Shown here piece after piece: positions 1 through 5,653 of a stretch of DNA of 7,795 nt (the first letter of the stretch is position 1; each line of letters starts with the position of its first letter). Source of the DNA: Promethearchaeota archaeon (lineage in GTDB: Archaea; Asgardarchaeota; Lokiarchaeia; Sigynarchaeales; SOKP01); contig SDNV01000122.1 in NCBI GenBank assembly GCA_004524515.1, positions 1 to 7,795 on the forward strand, read 5' to 3'. The notes beneath the pieces are model-generated. The model saw only the letters and a list, made by a program, of their open reading frames with translations. It was not told where the DNA came from and did not search any database. The position numbers were made by a program, and so were the translations under genes.

Positions 1-230
1 AGTTATAGTAAGAATAATTCATTTTGTAATAAAAATCATAAAACAAAGTGAGCTTTTCTAAATTGGTTTAAAATCTTTGAAATTATTAATGCCTATAACC
101 AATTCCTGTTAAGAATTTTGATGCTCTAAAATAAGTATTGAAATACAGAGATTGTTACAATTTATTATTATAGCTATATAAGCCATTAAAATGATAATAA
201 TATTAATTAGAAAAAGATATTATTATTCAT

Positions 231-440
231 TTAAAGCTCAAGAAAGCCAATTCCTTGAGGAAAAGGGTGAATCACATGAATTAGTATATTATTCATTCAA
301 TTTTTATAGATTTTTATAAATCCAATAGGTTATTATAATATTCTCTTAAGATCTTTAACGATTTAAGTTCTCCTAACTTATGGGGTAAAGATATAAATGG
401 ACCATTACATCGATGATGTTTGGTTAATAAGTTCAAAATA
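231..440 (-). pseudogene. Degraded leucine-rich-repeat (LRR) gene remnant
   Basis: Read on the minus strand, bases 409 to 314 encode a stretch containing SLPHKLGELKSLKIL followed by YYNNLLDL and a stop. This matches the LRR pattern LPxxLGxLKSLKxLxLxxNxLxxL. A second piece, in another minus-strand frame at 296 to 231, reads NNIL then FPQGIGFLEL and a stop, like the start of another repeat. The two pieces are about 125 nt apart from proline to proline, which is not a whole number of codons or of 23-residue repeats. Indels and stops therefore seem to have broken the frame. LRR proteins are common in Asgard archaea. No start codon, ribosome binding site or continuous frame survives. It could be chance similarity in A+T-rich DNA, but the SLPHKLGELKSLKIL stretch is unusually good. 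Confidence 0.42.
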
Positions 441-445
441 CAAAT

Positions 446-457
446 ATTATAAAAATA
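446..457 (+). promoter_or_regulatory. Candidate TATA box of the symporter gene
   Basis: ATTATAAAAATA resembles an archaeal TATA element. Transcription would start about 25 nt downstream, near 478, leaving a leader of some 33 nt before the ATG at 511. In DNA this A+T-rich the match is only suggestive. Confidence 0.35.
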
Positions 458-510
458 CGTTTATTTAAGATCTATCAGAAAATTTTTATTAATTCATAAA
501 AAATTCTGGG

Positions 511-1896
511 ATGTTTATGGAAAATATTAAACACTCAAAAAAAAGTATGGCTTCATATGGATCCGCTAAAGCCCTCAGTATGTTTATCGATATGGCATTC
601 ACCGCTTTTGGATTTTATTATTACGAGAGTGAAATTGGATTGAATGTCTTGTTGGTAGGGTTAGGATACATTATTTTCGCAATTTACAATGCGGTAAATG
701 ACCCTCTCGTTGGTTATTTAACTGATCGCCCTTTTAAATTCACTAAAAGATGGGGGAGAAGATTCCCTTGGATTATGTTAGGAGGTGCAGTCTGGGTAAT
801 AAGTTATATTTTAATATTTACACCCCCTAATGTTGATCCGGTTTCAGGAGCTTGGATACTCTTTGCATGGCTAGTGTTTGCCACATGTGTTTTTGATACT
901 TTCAACTCACTTTTTTTTGTAAGTTTTTCTTCTCTTTATCCGGATAAGTTTAGATCAGTTGAAGAACGTAGAACAGCAAATGCTATAGCAACCCCTATAG
1001 GAATTTTAGGAATTGTTGCTGGAGGGATGCTTCCCCCACTTTTTATTACATTCGGAGAAATACGTACATATATTATTCAAGCTGGGGTGATGATCCTCAT
1101 TGGTCTTGTTTTATTGGCTTTGTCGATTCCTGGTTGCAAAGAAGATCAAGAAATTATTGATCGATATCTTGCAACCTATGATAAAAGAGAGCGTGTTTCC
1201 TTCTTTAGTTCCTTGAGAATTGCGTTGAAACAAAGAAATTTTGTAATAATCATCATTTTTTACACATTATACCAGAGCTTGGTTATATGTGTGCAATCCT
1301 CTATTCCATACATTACAAGGTTTGTATTTGAATTGGAAGCGAATGCAATAATTTTTATGATGGCCAGTTTTCTTATAGGAGCAATAATTTCTGTCCCAAT
1401 ATGGATTAAACTTGCCCAAAAAACAAATGATAATCGAAAAATTATTATGATCGCAGGCTTTTTCCTTGCTTTCATAACATTACCACTTTCGTTTATCACA
1501 GATTATTATATCCTTATTCCCGTATTAATAATATGGGGTGTAGCTCTAGGAGGATTTTGGGTTATGTTAGCACCCGTCTTGGCTGACGTTATTGATGAAT
1601 CTGTTGTAATAACAAGCAAACGTGAAGAAGGGATTTATTTTGGGTTTCGGCAATTTTTTGGGAGATTGGCAATATTAATCCAAGCTATCACTTTTATGGT
1701 AGTCCACACCCTCACAGGTTTTAATGAAGGAGCATCCACACAGTCACAACAAGCAGTATGGGGAATTCAACTTCATTTTGGTATAATTCCAACGATTTTT
1801 ATGATTATTGGAATGATTATTTTTGTGAAGTTTTATAATTTAACCCCTGATAAAGTTAAAGCAAATCAAGATAAAGTGATACAACTGGGTCTTTAA
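511..1896 (+). CDS. GPH-family (MFS) sugar:cation symporter
   Basis: The 461-residue protein is a polytopic membrane protein, probably with 12 helices, of the glycoside-pentoside-hexuronide:cation symporter family within the major facilitator superfamily. It would import a sugar or glycoside with Na+ or H+. The family signature lies after helix 2: N63-D64-P65-L-V-G-Y-L-T-D72-R, then the basic loop RWGRRFPW at 80-87, both typical of MelB-like transporters. The length matches the family (450-500 aa). A hydrophilic loop around residues 205-235 (basic and acidic, containing DKRER) fits the central cytoplasmic loop between the two six-helix halves. The start is ATG 511. ATG 517 is also possible, because a weak GGGA lies 5 nt upstream of it while ATG 511 has no usable Shine-Dalgarno sequence. 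No sugar-processing enzyme lies next to it, so the substrate is unknown. The gene stands alone and ends in T-tracts. Confidence 0.88.
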   Translation: MFMENIKHSKKSMASYGSAKALSMFIDMAFTAFGFYYYESEIGLNVLLVGLGYIIFAIYNAVNDPLVGYLTDRPFKFTKRWGRRFPWIMLGGAVWVISYILIFTPPNVDPVSGAWILFAWLVFATCVFDTFNSLFFVSFSSLYPDKFRSVEERRTANAIATPIGILGIVAGGMLPPLFITFGEIRTYIIQAGVMILIGLVLLALSIPGCKEDQEIIDRYLATYDKRERVSFFSSLRIALKQRNFVIIIIFYTLYQSLVICVQSSIPYITRFVFELEANAIIFMMASFLIGAIISVPIWIKLAQKTNDNRKIIMIAGFFLAFITLPLSFITDYYILIPVLIIWGVALGGFWVMLAPVLADVIDESVVITSKREEGIYFGFRQFFGRLAILIQAITFMVVHTLTGFNEGASTQSQQAVWGIQLHFGIIPTIFMIIGMIIFVKFYNLTPDKVKANQDKVIQLGL

Positions 1897-1925
1897 ATTA
1901 AAATTACAATACAATCTAAAAACAA

Positions 1926-1935
1926 TTTTTTTTTT
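1926..1935 (+). terminator. T-tract terminator after the symporter
   Basis: An uninterrupted run of ten T lies 30 nt after the symporter stop, and a second T-rich stretch lies at about 1961-1975. Archaeal RNA polymerases terminate at oligo-T in the non-template strand without needing a hairpin. Confidence 0.5.
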
Positions 1936-1990
1936 CATATTTAATTTTATATCTCAAATTTCTTTATTTTTTTAAAAGTAAGAATCTTCA

Positions 1991-2025
1991 TGGGGGTTAA
2001 TACCCACTTTTTAAATTGGGTATTA
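1991..2025. terminator. Hairpin between convergent genes, with a competing alternative stem
   Basis: AATACCCA (1999-2006) pairs perfectly with TGGGTATT (2017-2024), and T1998 with A2025 extends the stem to 9 bp. The CCCA at 2003-2006 could instead pair with the upstream TGGG at 1991-1994. The structure sits between the symporter and the convergent cupin. The simplest role is as a barrier or 3'-end element for either transcript. Confidence 0.4.
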
Positions 2026-2033
2026 TACACAAA

Positions 2034-2049
2034 AATTTTTCGAAAAATT
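2034..2049. repeat. Perfect 16-bp palindrome AATTTTTCGAAAAATT
   Basis: The sequence equals its own reverse complement over 16 bases. It lies between the two convergent stop codons, just past the hairpin and 20 nt from the cupin stop. It could be part of the transcript end of either gene or a dimeric protein-binding site. Its A/T composition makes chance a real possibility. Confidence 0.4.
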
Positions 2050-2056
2050 AAAAATT

Positions 2057-2065
2057 AAAAAAAAA
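2057..2065 (-). terminator. T-tract terminator after the metal-less cupin
   Basis: Nine A on the plus strand are nine T in the sense strand of the minus-strand cupin gene, beginning 5 nt after its stop codon. This is a typical archaeal oligo-T termination signal. Confidence 0.45.
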
Positions 2066-2069
2066 GGAG

Positions 2070-2360
2070 TTAAATATCTCCAAATTCAATATCAAAATTG
2101 TAGTATTTTCTTACTGGTTTTTTTACATTCCAGATGCATTTTAATCCTTTTTCAAATTGGACAAGATCTCCTTTTCCAAACTCAATTTTTTCTCCTGTTT
2201 TTGGATCTGATACTTCCACTTCTCCTTCTAAAATATAACACGTTTCAGTATCGCCATAGGACCAATCAAATTCTGAGATTTCTTTTGTCCACGTTCCCCA
2301 GGATTCAACATTCAGTTTTTTTAAGTCATCTTTTGTTGGTGTTTTTTTACTCATTTTCAT
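2070..2360 (-). CDS. Small cupin-fold protein, Cupin_3/EutQ-like (DUF861 type)
   Basis: This is a single-domain, soluble cupin of 96 residues. The core resembles the Cupin_3 group (relatives of ureidoglycine aminohydrolase and EutQ). It has a W-G-T-W segment at 21-24, DWSYGDTETCYILEGEVEV at about 33-51, the turn GKGDLVQFEKG, and the closing VRKYYNF. The classical HxH...E metal ligands of cupin motif 1 are missing: the strand before ETCYILEGE has no histidine, and motif 2 also lacks its usual histidine. This is normal for the group, so metal-dependent catalysis is not predicted. Small proteins of this type are mostly uncharacterised and no substrate can be named. ATG 2360 was chosen because GGTAGAGTG lies 7 nt upstream on the minus strand; ATG 2354 is the alternative. 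A TATA-like TTATAAA lies near 2391-2397. Confidence 0.82.
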   Translation of the reverse strand: MKMSKKTPTKDDLKKLNVESWGTWTKEISEFDWSYGDTETCYILEGEVEVSDPKTGEKIEFGKGDLVQFEKGLKCIWNVKKPVRKYYNFDIEFGDI

Positions 2361-2706
2361 TTTAATTCACTCTACCGTGAAAAAATTGCTTTTATAATTT
2401 AATTAAGAGATATTTAATTATAACATCTTTGAAAATAAATAATTTTAAGTATAAAATGAAAAGACCCGATAAAAAAAACAAAAAAGAATAATTGAAGTTT
2501 TTTTACCGTTAAAAATAATTTTGTCTTTTCGTTTAAGATAATTTTTAATAATGATAATTTTATTAGAAAAATAAAATAATTAAAAAAAAAAACACATAAT
2601 AAATTTTATTTAAAATTAAGGTAAATAAAAAATATCTTAAACTAAGAATTTTATTAATTTAATATTATTATTAAAAATAGTTAAATCAAAATAACTGAGT
2701 ATCTCT
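2361..2706. other. Extremely A+T-rich spacer between divergent genes
   Basis: This stretch of nearly 350 bases separates the minus-strand cupin from the plus-strand GTPase A and is almost entirely A and T, with long A runs (for example around 2581-2592). It should hold both promoters. TTATAAA at about 2391-2397 is placed for the cupin. For GTPase A only vague TTTAATATTATTA-like sequence near 2655-2670 lies at the right distance. No convincing ORF, RNA gene or repeat is visible. Confidence 0.6.
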
Positions 2707-3228
2707 ATGACAAAAAAGTTTATCCTTAAAATTCTTACTGCTGGGGAAGGTGGAGTCGGAAAAACGACTCTTCTTCATCGATACGTTGAGGGTAAGTTCA
2801 GTGCGGACACTAAAATGACGATTGGCGTTGAGTTTTTTTTAAAAGAAGTAGAAATTGATGGTAAACAGTGTACGCTTCAACTTTGGGACTTTGGCGGACA
2901 GGAACGATTTAGATTCTTATTAGAAAGCTATGTGTTAGGAGCAAAGGGAGCATTATTGATGTTTGATTTAACTCGCCCTATGACTTTAGAAAATTTACAG
3001 CAATGGGTTACTATTTGTCGGAAGGGAGATCCAAATTTACCTATTTTATTCGTCGGAACTAAACTTGATTTGGTAAATGATATCATGGTTGACGATGAAT
3101 ATGCTTTATCCTTTAAAGATCAGTTTGATTTATTTGATTTTTTAAAAATTTCTTCTAAATCTGGAGAGAACGTTTCAGAAGCATTTGGAATATTAACTAG
3201 AAAGATATTAGAGCGGCAAACCTATTGA
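2707..3228 (+). CDS. Ras-superfamily small GTPase A (Asgard Rab/Arf/Rho-like)
   Basis: This is a GTP-binding molecular switch of 173 residues, essentially a bare G domain. All five G boxes are visible. G1 is GEGGVGKT at 13-20. G2 is T38 within TIGVEFF, as in Rab switch I. G3 is WDFGGQE at 60-66, where the WDxGGQ form is Arf-like, the following RFRF is Rab-like, and Q65 matches the catalytic Gln61 of Ras. G4 is TKLD at 118-121, with Thr in place of Asn as in Rho/Rac. G5 is SSK at 149-151. There is no C-terminal cysteine box and no N-terminal Gly2, so no standard lipid anchor is seen and the protein is probably cytosolic or recruited by partners. The start is ATG 2707, without a clear Shine-Dalgarno sequence. 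Its stop overlaps the start of the PIN gene. It is about 69% identical to GTPase B at 3735. Confidence 0.93.
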   Translation: MTKKFILKILTAGEGGVGKTTLLHRYVEGKFSADTKMTIGVEFFLKEVEIDGKQCTLQLWDFGGQERFRFLLESYVLGAKGALLMFDLTRPMTLENLQQWVTICRKGDPNLPILFVGTKLDLVNDIMVDDEYALSFKDQFDLFDFLKISSKSGENVSEAFGILTRKILERQTY

Positions 3229-3680
3229 GTATTAAAAATTATAAAGATATTAATGTCATAGTACTCGATTCTAATTTTATTTTACTTCCTTATCAATTTA
3301 AAATTGATTATCTTAATGATATTTATTTAAATTTAGAGGGAAGAATACGATTTTTTATATTTAAACAAAGTTTAAACGAACTTGAAGCAAAAATCAGAAG
3401 AGAACCAAAGACCAGAAAACTAAAAAGACAATTTAAGGCAGGGATGTCCTACTTAGATAAAAATGAGAAGGTGTATCCACTTTATTTTATTGATGAGATT
3501 AAAACCGAAGAGGAAACTACGGATGAATTTTTATTGAAATGGTGTATTCAGTTCAAAAAAGAATACAAAAAAGTCTTCTTAGCAACAAATGATTCTGAGC
3601 TTCGCAAAAAAGCAAAAAATTCAAAAGTTAATGTGATTTTTCTAAGACAAAAAAAATATTTAGTCATAGAAAGAAGCTAA
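3225..3680 (+). CDS. PIN-domain ribonuclease, Fcf1/VapC9-like
   Basis: This is a basic protein of 151 residues forming a single PIN domain, a metal-dependent RNase fold. The acidic active-site candidates are D15 in VIVLDSNFILLPYQFK, E52 in SLNELE, D100 (TTDEFLLKW) and D123 in ATNDSELRKKAK. The order and wording match archaeal PIN proteins related to Fcf1/Utp24 and VapC9 (LDTNFLLLP... and ATNDxxLR). The family acts on rRNA precursors or as toxins, and no antitoxin gene is adjacent. A lysine-rich central part (58-71) and C-terminus would suit RNA binding. The start is TTG 3225, overlapping the GTPase A stop as TTGA. The next methionine is residue 74, inside the domain, so TTG must be the start. 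Translation is probably coupled to GTPase A. Being flanked by two related GTPases suggests nucleotide-controlled nuclease activity, but that is inference. Confidence 0.8.
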   Translation: MSIKNYKDINVIVLDSNFILLPYQFKIDYLNDIYLNLEGRIRFFIFKQSLNELEAKIRREPKTRKLKRQFKAGMSYLDKNEKVYPLYFIDEIKTEEETTDEFLLKWCIQFKKEYKKVFLATNDSELRKKAKNSKVNVIFLRQKKYLVIERS

Positions 3681-3720
3681 AACATATTAATTATAATTTA
3701 TTCTATAAATAAAGGATAAA

Positions 3721-3729
3721 GAGAGGAAG
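3721..3729 (+). promoter_or_regulatory. Ribosome binding site supporting the TTG start of GTPase B
   Basis: GAGAGGAAG lies 5 nt upstream of TTG 3735. It is a good Shine-Dalgarno match at a suitable distance. The TTG start is confirmed because both GTPases then have exactly 12 residues before the P-loop glycine. TATA-like TTATAATTTA and CTATAAATA (about 3691-3711) precede it, so a separate promoter is possible. Confidence 0.65.
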
Positions 3730-3734
3730 TTAGA

Positions 3735-4253
3735 TTGTCAAAGCCTATTGTTCTTAAAGTACTTACCGCGGGGGAGGGAGGCGTGGGTAAAACAACCCTT
3801 CTTCATCGTTATGTTGAGGGCAAATTCTCGTCAGAGACGAGGATGACAATAGGTGTTGAATTCTTTTTAAAGGAGCTTAATATTGATGGACAAAAAGTTA
3901 TGCTACAGCTCTGGGATTTTGGAGGACAAGAAAGATTCAGATTTTTACTTGAAAGTTATGTAATAGGAGCACGAGGCGCTATGCTTTTATTTGATTTAAC
4001 AAGAGCAATGACCTTAGAGAATATTGAGCAATGGGTAAAAATATGTAGAAAAGAGGACCCCAAATTGCCGATCTTATTTTTAGGATCAAAAGCGGATTTA
4101 ACTGAAGATATTTGTGTTAAGCCGGATTATATTGAGGAATTTCAAAAAGAATTTGATTTATATGATTATTTACAAATTTCCTCAAAAACAGGACAAAATG
4201 TCGAACTTAGTTTTCAAAATCTAACCAGACATATATTAAAGAGAATTTTTTAA
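3735..4253 (+). CDS. Ras-superfamily small GTPase B, paralog of GTPase A
   Basis: This 172-residue G domain aligns without gaps to GTPase A; a hand count gives 119 identical residues of 172. G1 is GEGGVGKT at 13-20, G2 is T38, G3 is WDFGGQE at 60-66 with Q65, G4 is SKAD at 118-121, and G5 is SSK at 149-151. Residues 13-32, 37-47 and 57-76 (P-loop, switch I and switch II) are identical in the two proteins, so they may share a regulator or effector. The differences gather at 123-147 and at the C-terminus. G4 has Ser where GTPase A has Thr, and both depart from the Asn of Rab, Ras and Arf. No lipidation motif is present. Codon choice differs from GTPase A through much of the conserved P-loop region, so the duplication is not recent. 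It lies 54 nt after the PIN gene, in the same direction. Confidence 0.93.
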   Translation: MSKPIVLKVLTAGEGGVGKTTLLHRYVEGKFSSETRMTIGVEFFLKELNIDGQKVMLQLWDFGGQERFRFLLESYVIGARGAMLLFDLTRAMTLENIEQWVKICRKEDPKLPILFLGSKADLTEDICVKPDYIEEFQKEFDLYDYLQISSKTGQNVELSFQNLTRHILKRIF

Positions 4254-4285
4254 TTTTGGATAAAGATATTTCCTTCTGATTTAAT

Positions 4286-5473
4286 TTATAATCTGTTCAT
4301 TACTAAAGTCTTTATATCTTCTTTGGTTAAATTAACGGGATTATTTTTTAATCCCGCGTTTTTCACGATTTTTTCAACATCACCAGTAGTGATCCCATAT
4401 CTCCCTAGGCGTTCAATGTTTAATTCTGTTGTCCATTTATTAAGTGTGTCAATTAATATCGAACAATACTTATCAATCTCATTCTCTCCAATAAATTTTT
4501 CTTGAGAGAGTAAAGCACCAATTTGGGTATGTTTTTTTAGTCCCTTTTTTCCCGCGGGTCCCAATTCTTTAAGTTTCTTAATATTGATCTTTGTGGCTTC
4601 GGCTAAGAGTGTGCCACATACCACTCCATGAGGAATATCGAAAAAACCACCTATCGGTGAGGCTAATCCATGAACAATACCTAAACCCGCATTGGCAAGC
4701 GTAATTCCGGACATAAGAGAGCCATAGGCCATGGCTGCTCGAACATTTATATCTGAAACTCCCGTGGTACATGCTGAAATCATATTTTTGCTCATATATT
4801 TCATCCCACTGTACGCTAATGCATCAGTCATAGGACTTGCGTTCGTTGAAACATATGCTTCGAGCAATTGAGTAAACGCATCCATTCCACATGCAGCAGT
4901 TACCGAAGGAGGACAAGAAATCATGAGTTCAGGATCAATAATAGCGATATTAGGAATTAAATTATCATGTCGGAGAGACTTTTTAAACCCCTCTGAACCT
5001 CTTTCTGAAATAACTGCATTCTTAGTCGCCTCACTTCCCGTACCTGAGGTAGTAGGAATAGCGATGAATGGAATTTTTTCTCCATCGTGAACTTTGGTGC
5101 CTATGCCTTCAAGATAATTTTTAATAGTATCTTTTTTGGGAATCATTGCCGATATTGCTTTACCAGCATCGGTAACGCTACCCCCGCCTATTCCAATAAC
5201 TAAATCTATATTTTTATTTCTATAGTTCGCAGCAATCGTATCGACAATCTCAGGAGATGGTTCATTATCCACGGAAACGGATGAATATTCAATTGAGCTT
5301 CTTTTCATATTTGAGATAATTTCATCCCATGTGCCTGATCGCTTAAGTGAACTTCCCCCAATCACAAAAAGGACATTCTTACCAAAATTTGGGATAATAT
5401 TGGAAAGTTCATTTAGCTTTCCCGCCCCAAATATAAGGTGAGGAATGCTAGCAAAATTAAAGTTGTGAATCAT
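4286..5473 (-). CDS. Iron-containing (group III) alcohol dehydrogenase
   Basis: This 395-residue cytosolic NAD(P)-dependent oxidoreductase would interconvert an alcohol and an aldehyde or ketone. The N-terminal nucleotide-binding half shows GGGSVTDAGKAI at 96-107 and PTTSGTGSE at 140-148. The C-terminal all-helical half shows GMDAFTQLLEAYVS at 196-209, GIVHGLASP at 265-273 and DIPHGVVCG at 279-287. The metal ligands of the family are Asp-His-His-His. Here they are D198, Q202, H268 and H282, so the second ligand position is Gln. The position usually occupied by His in GLAHP is Ser272. Length and order are full and normal. The start is ATG 5473 with AGGT (5484-5481) a few bases upstream. It converges with GTPase B, with 32 nt between stops, and has its own promoter. 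The substrate cannot be deduced; a partner for sugar or fermentation metabolism is plausible. Confidence 0.9.
   Translation of the reverse strand: MIHNFNFASIPHLIFGAGKLNELSNIIPNFGKNVLFVIGGSSLKRSGTWDEIISNMKRSSIEYSSVSVDNEPSPEIVDTIAANYRNKNIDLVIGIGGGSVTDAGKAISAMIPKKDTIKNYLEGIGTKVHDGEKIPFIAIPTTSGTGSEATKNAVISERGSEGFKKSLRHDNLIPNIAIIDPELMISCPPSVTAACGMDAFTQLLEAYVSTNASPMTDALAYSGMKYMSKNMISACTTGVSDINVRAAMAYGSLMSGITLANAGLGIVHGLASPIGGFFDIPHGVVCGTLLAEATKINIKKLKELGPAGKKGLKKHTQIGALLSQEKFIGENEIDKYCSILIDTLNKWTTELNIERLGRYGITTGDVEKIVKNAGLKNNPVNLTKEDIKTLVMNRL
4336..4356 (+). terminator. Hairpin inside the dehydrogenase 3' end, read downstream of GTPase B
   Basis: CGGGATTA (4336-4343) and TAATCCCG (4349-4356) form a perfect 8-bp stem with a 5-nt T loop. 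In the plus direction it is followed by the T-rich sequence GTTTTTCACGATTTTTTC. The 32-nt gap after GTPase B is too short to hold obvious termination signals, so plus-strand transcripts may end here, antisense to the dehydrogenase. It also encodes dehydrogenase residues (GLKNNPV), so it may be coincidental. Confidence 0.3.
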
Positions 5474-5510
5474 AATTCTTACCTATGAATTTTTTTTAAA
5501 ATTAATCGAA

Positions 5511-5519
5511 TAAAATATA
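5511..5519 (-). promoter_or_regulatory. Candidate TATA box of the alcohol dehydrogenase
   Basis: On the minus strand this reads TATATTTTA. Transcription starting about 25 nt downstream, near 5489, would give a leader of about 15 nt that still includes the AGGT ribosome binding site at 5484-5481. Confidence 0.35.
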
Positions 5520-5593
5520 TTAATTTTAAAGGGGAGATTATAATATACCTTATAGTTAATGGAAGTTTTAAAAATACTAATATTTTTACAATA

Positions 5594-5603
5594 ATATTTA
5601 TAT
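5594..5603 (+). promoter_or_regulatory. Candidate TATA box of the cupin (possibly cupin-aIF1A) transcript
   Basis: ATATTTATAT would place transcription start near 5623-5628 and give a leader of about 25-30 nt that keeps the AGGTGA at 5642. A second TTTTATAA at 5622-5629 would start transcription near the ribosome binding site itself, so it is less likely. Confidence 0.3.
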
Positions 5604-5641
5604 CTTAATTTAGATATTTTGTTTTATAATAGTTGTAACAT

Positions 5642-5649
5642 AGGTGAGG
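5642..5649 (+). promoter_or_regulatory. Strong ribosome binding site that points to an ATT start
   Basis: AGGTGAGG is the best Shine-Dalgarno match in the window. AGGTGA ends 6 nt before ATT 5654, the ideal spacing. The in-frame TGA at 5645 excludes any start further upstream. No ATG, GTG or TTG lies in frame between here and ATG 5717, which is about 68 nt downstream and has no such site at a useful distance. Confidence 0.6.
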
Positions 5650-5653
5650 CACA

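Noticed and set aside
191..319. A 42-codon plus-strand ORF from ATG 191
   Set aside because: It has no ribosome binding site and runs antisense to the better-supported LRR remnant. Its apparent protein-like look is probably the complement of decayed coding DNA.
369..414. Plus-strand reading SPNLWGKDINGPLHR followed by a stop
   Set aside because: It resembles a protein fragment, but the opposite strand reads as an LRR over the same bases with a recognisable consensus, while this reading matches no family I know.
397..468. A 23-codon ORF from ATG 397 ahead of the symporter
   Set aside because: It is short, has only a distant GGGG upstream, overlaps the candidate TATA box of the symporter, and has no recognisable sequence.
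3768..3787. G-rich stretch that might form a G-quadruplex
   Set aside because: It encodes the P-loop GEGGVGK, so glycine codons explain the G runs, and one run is only two G long.
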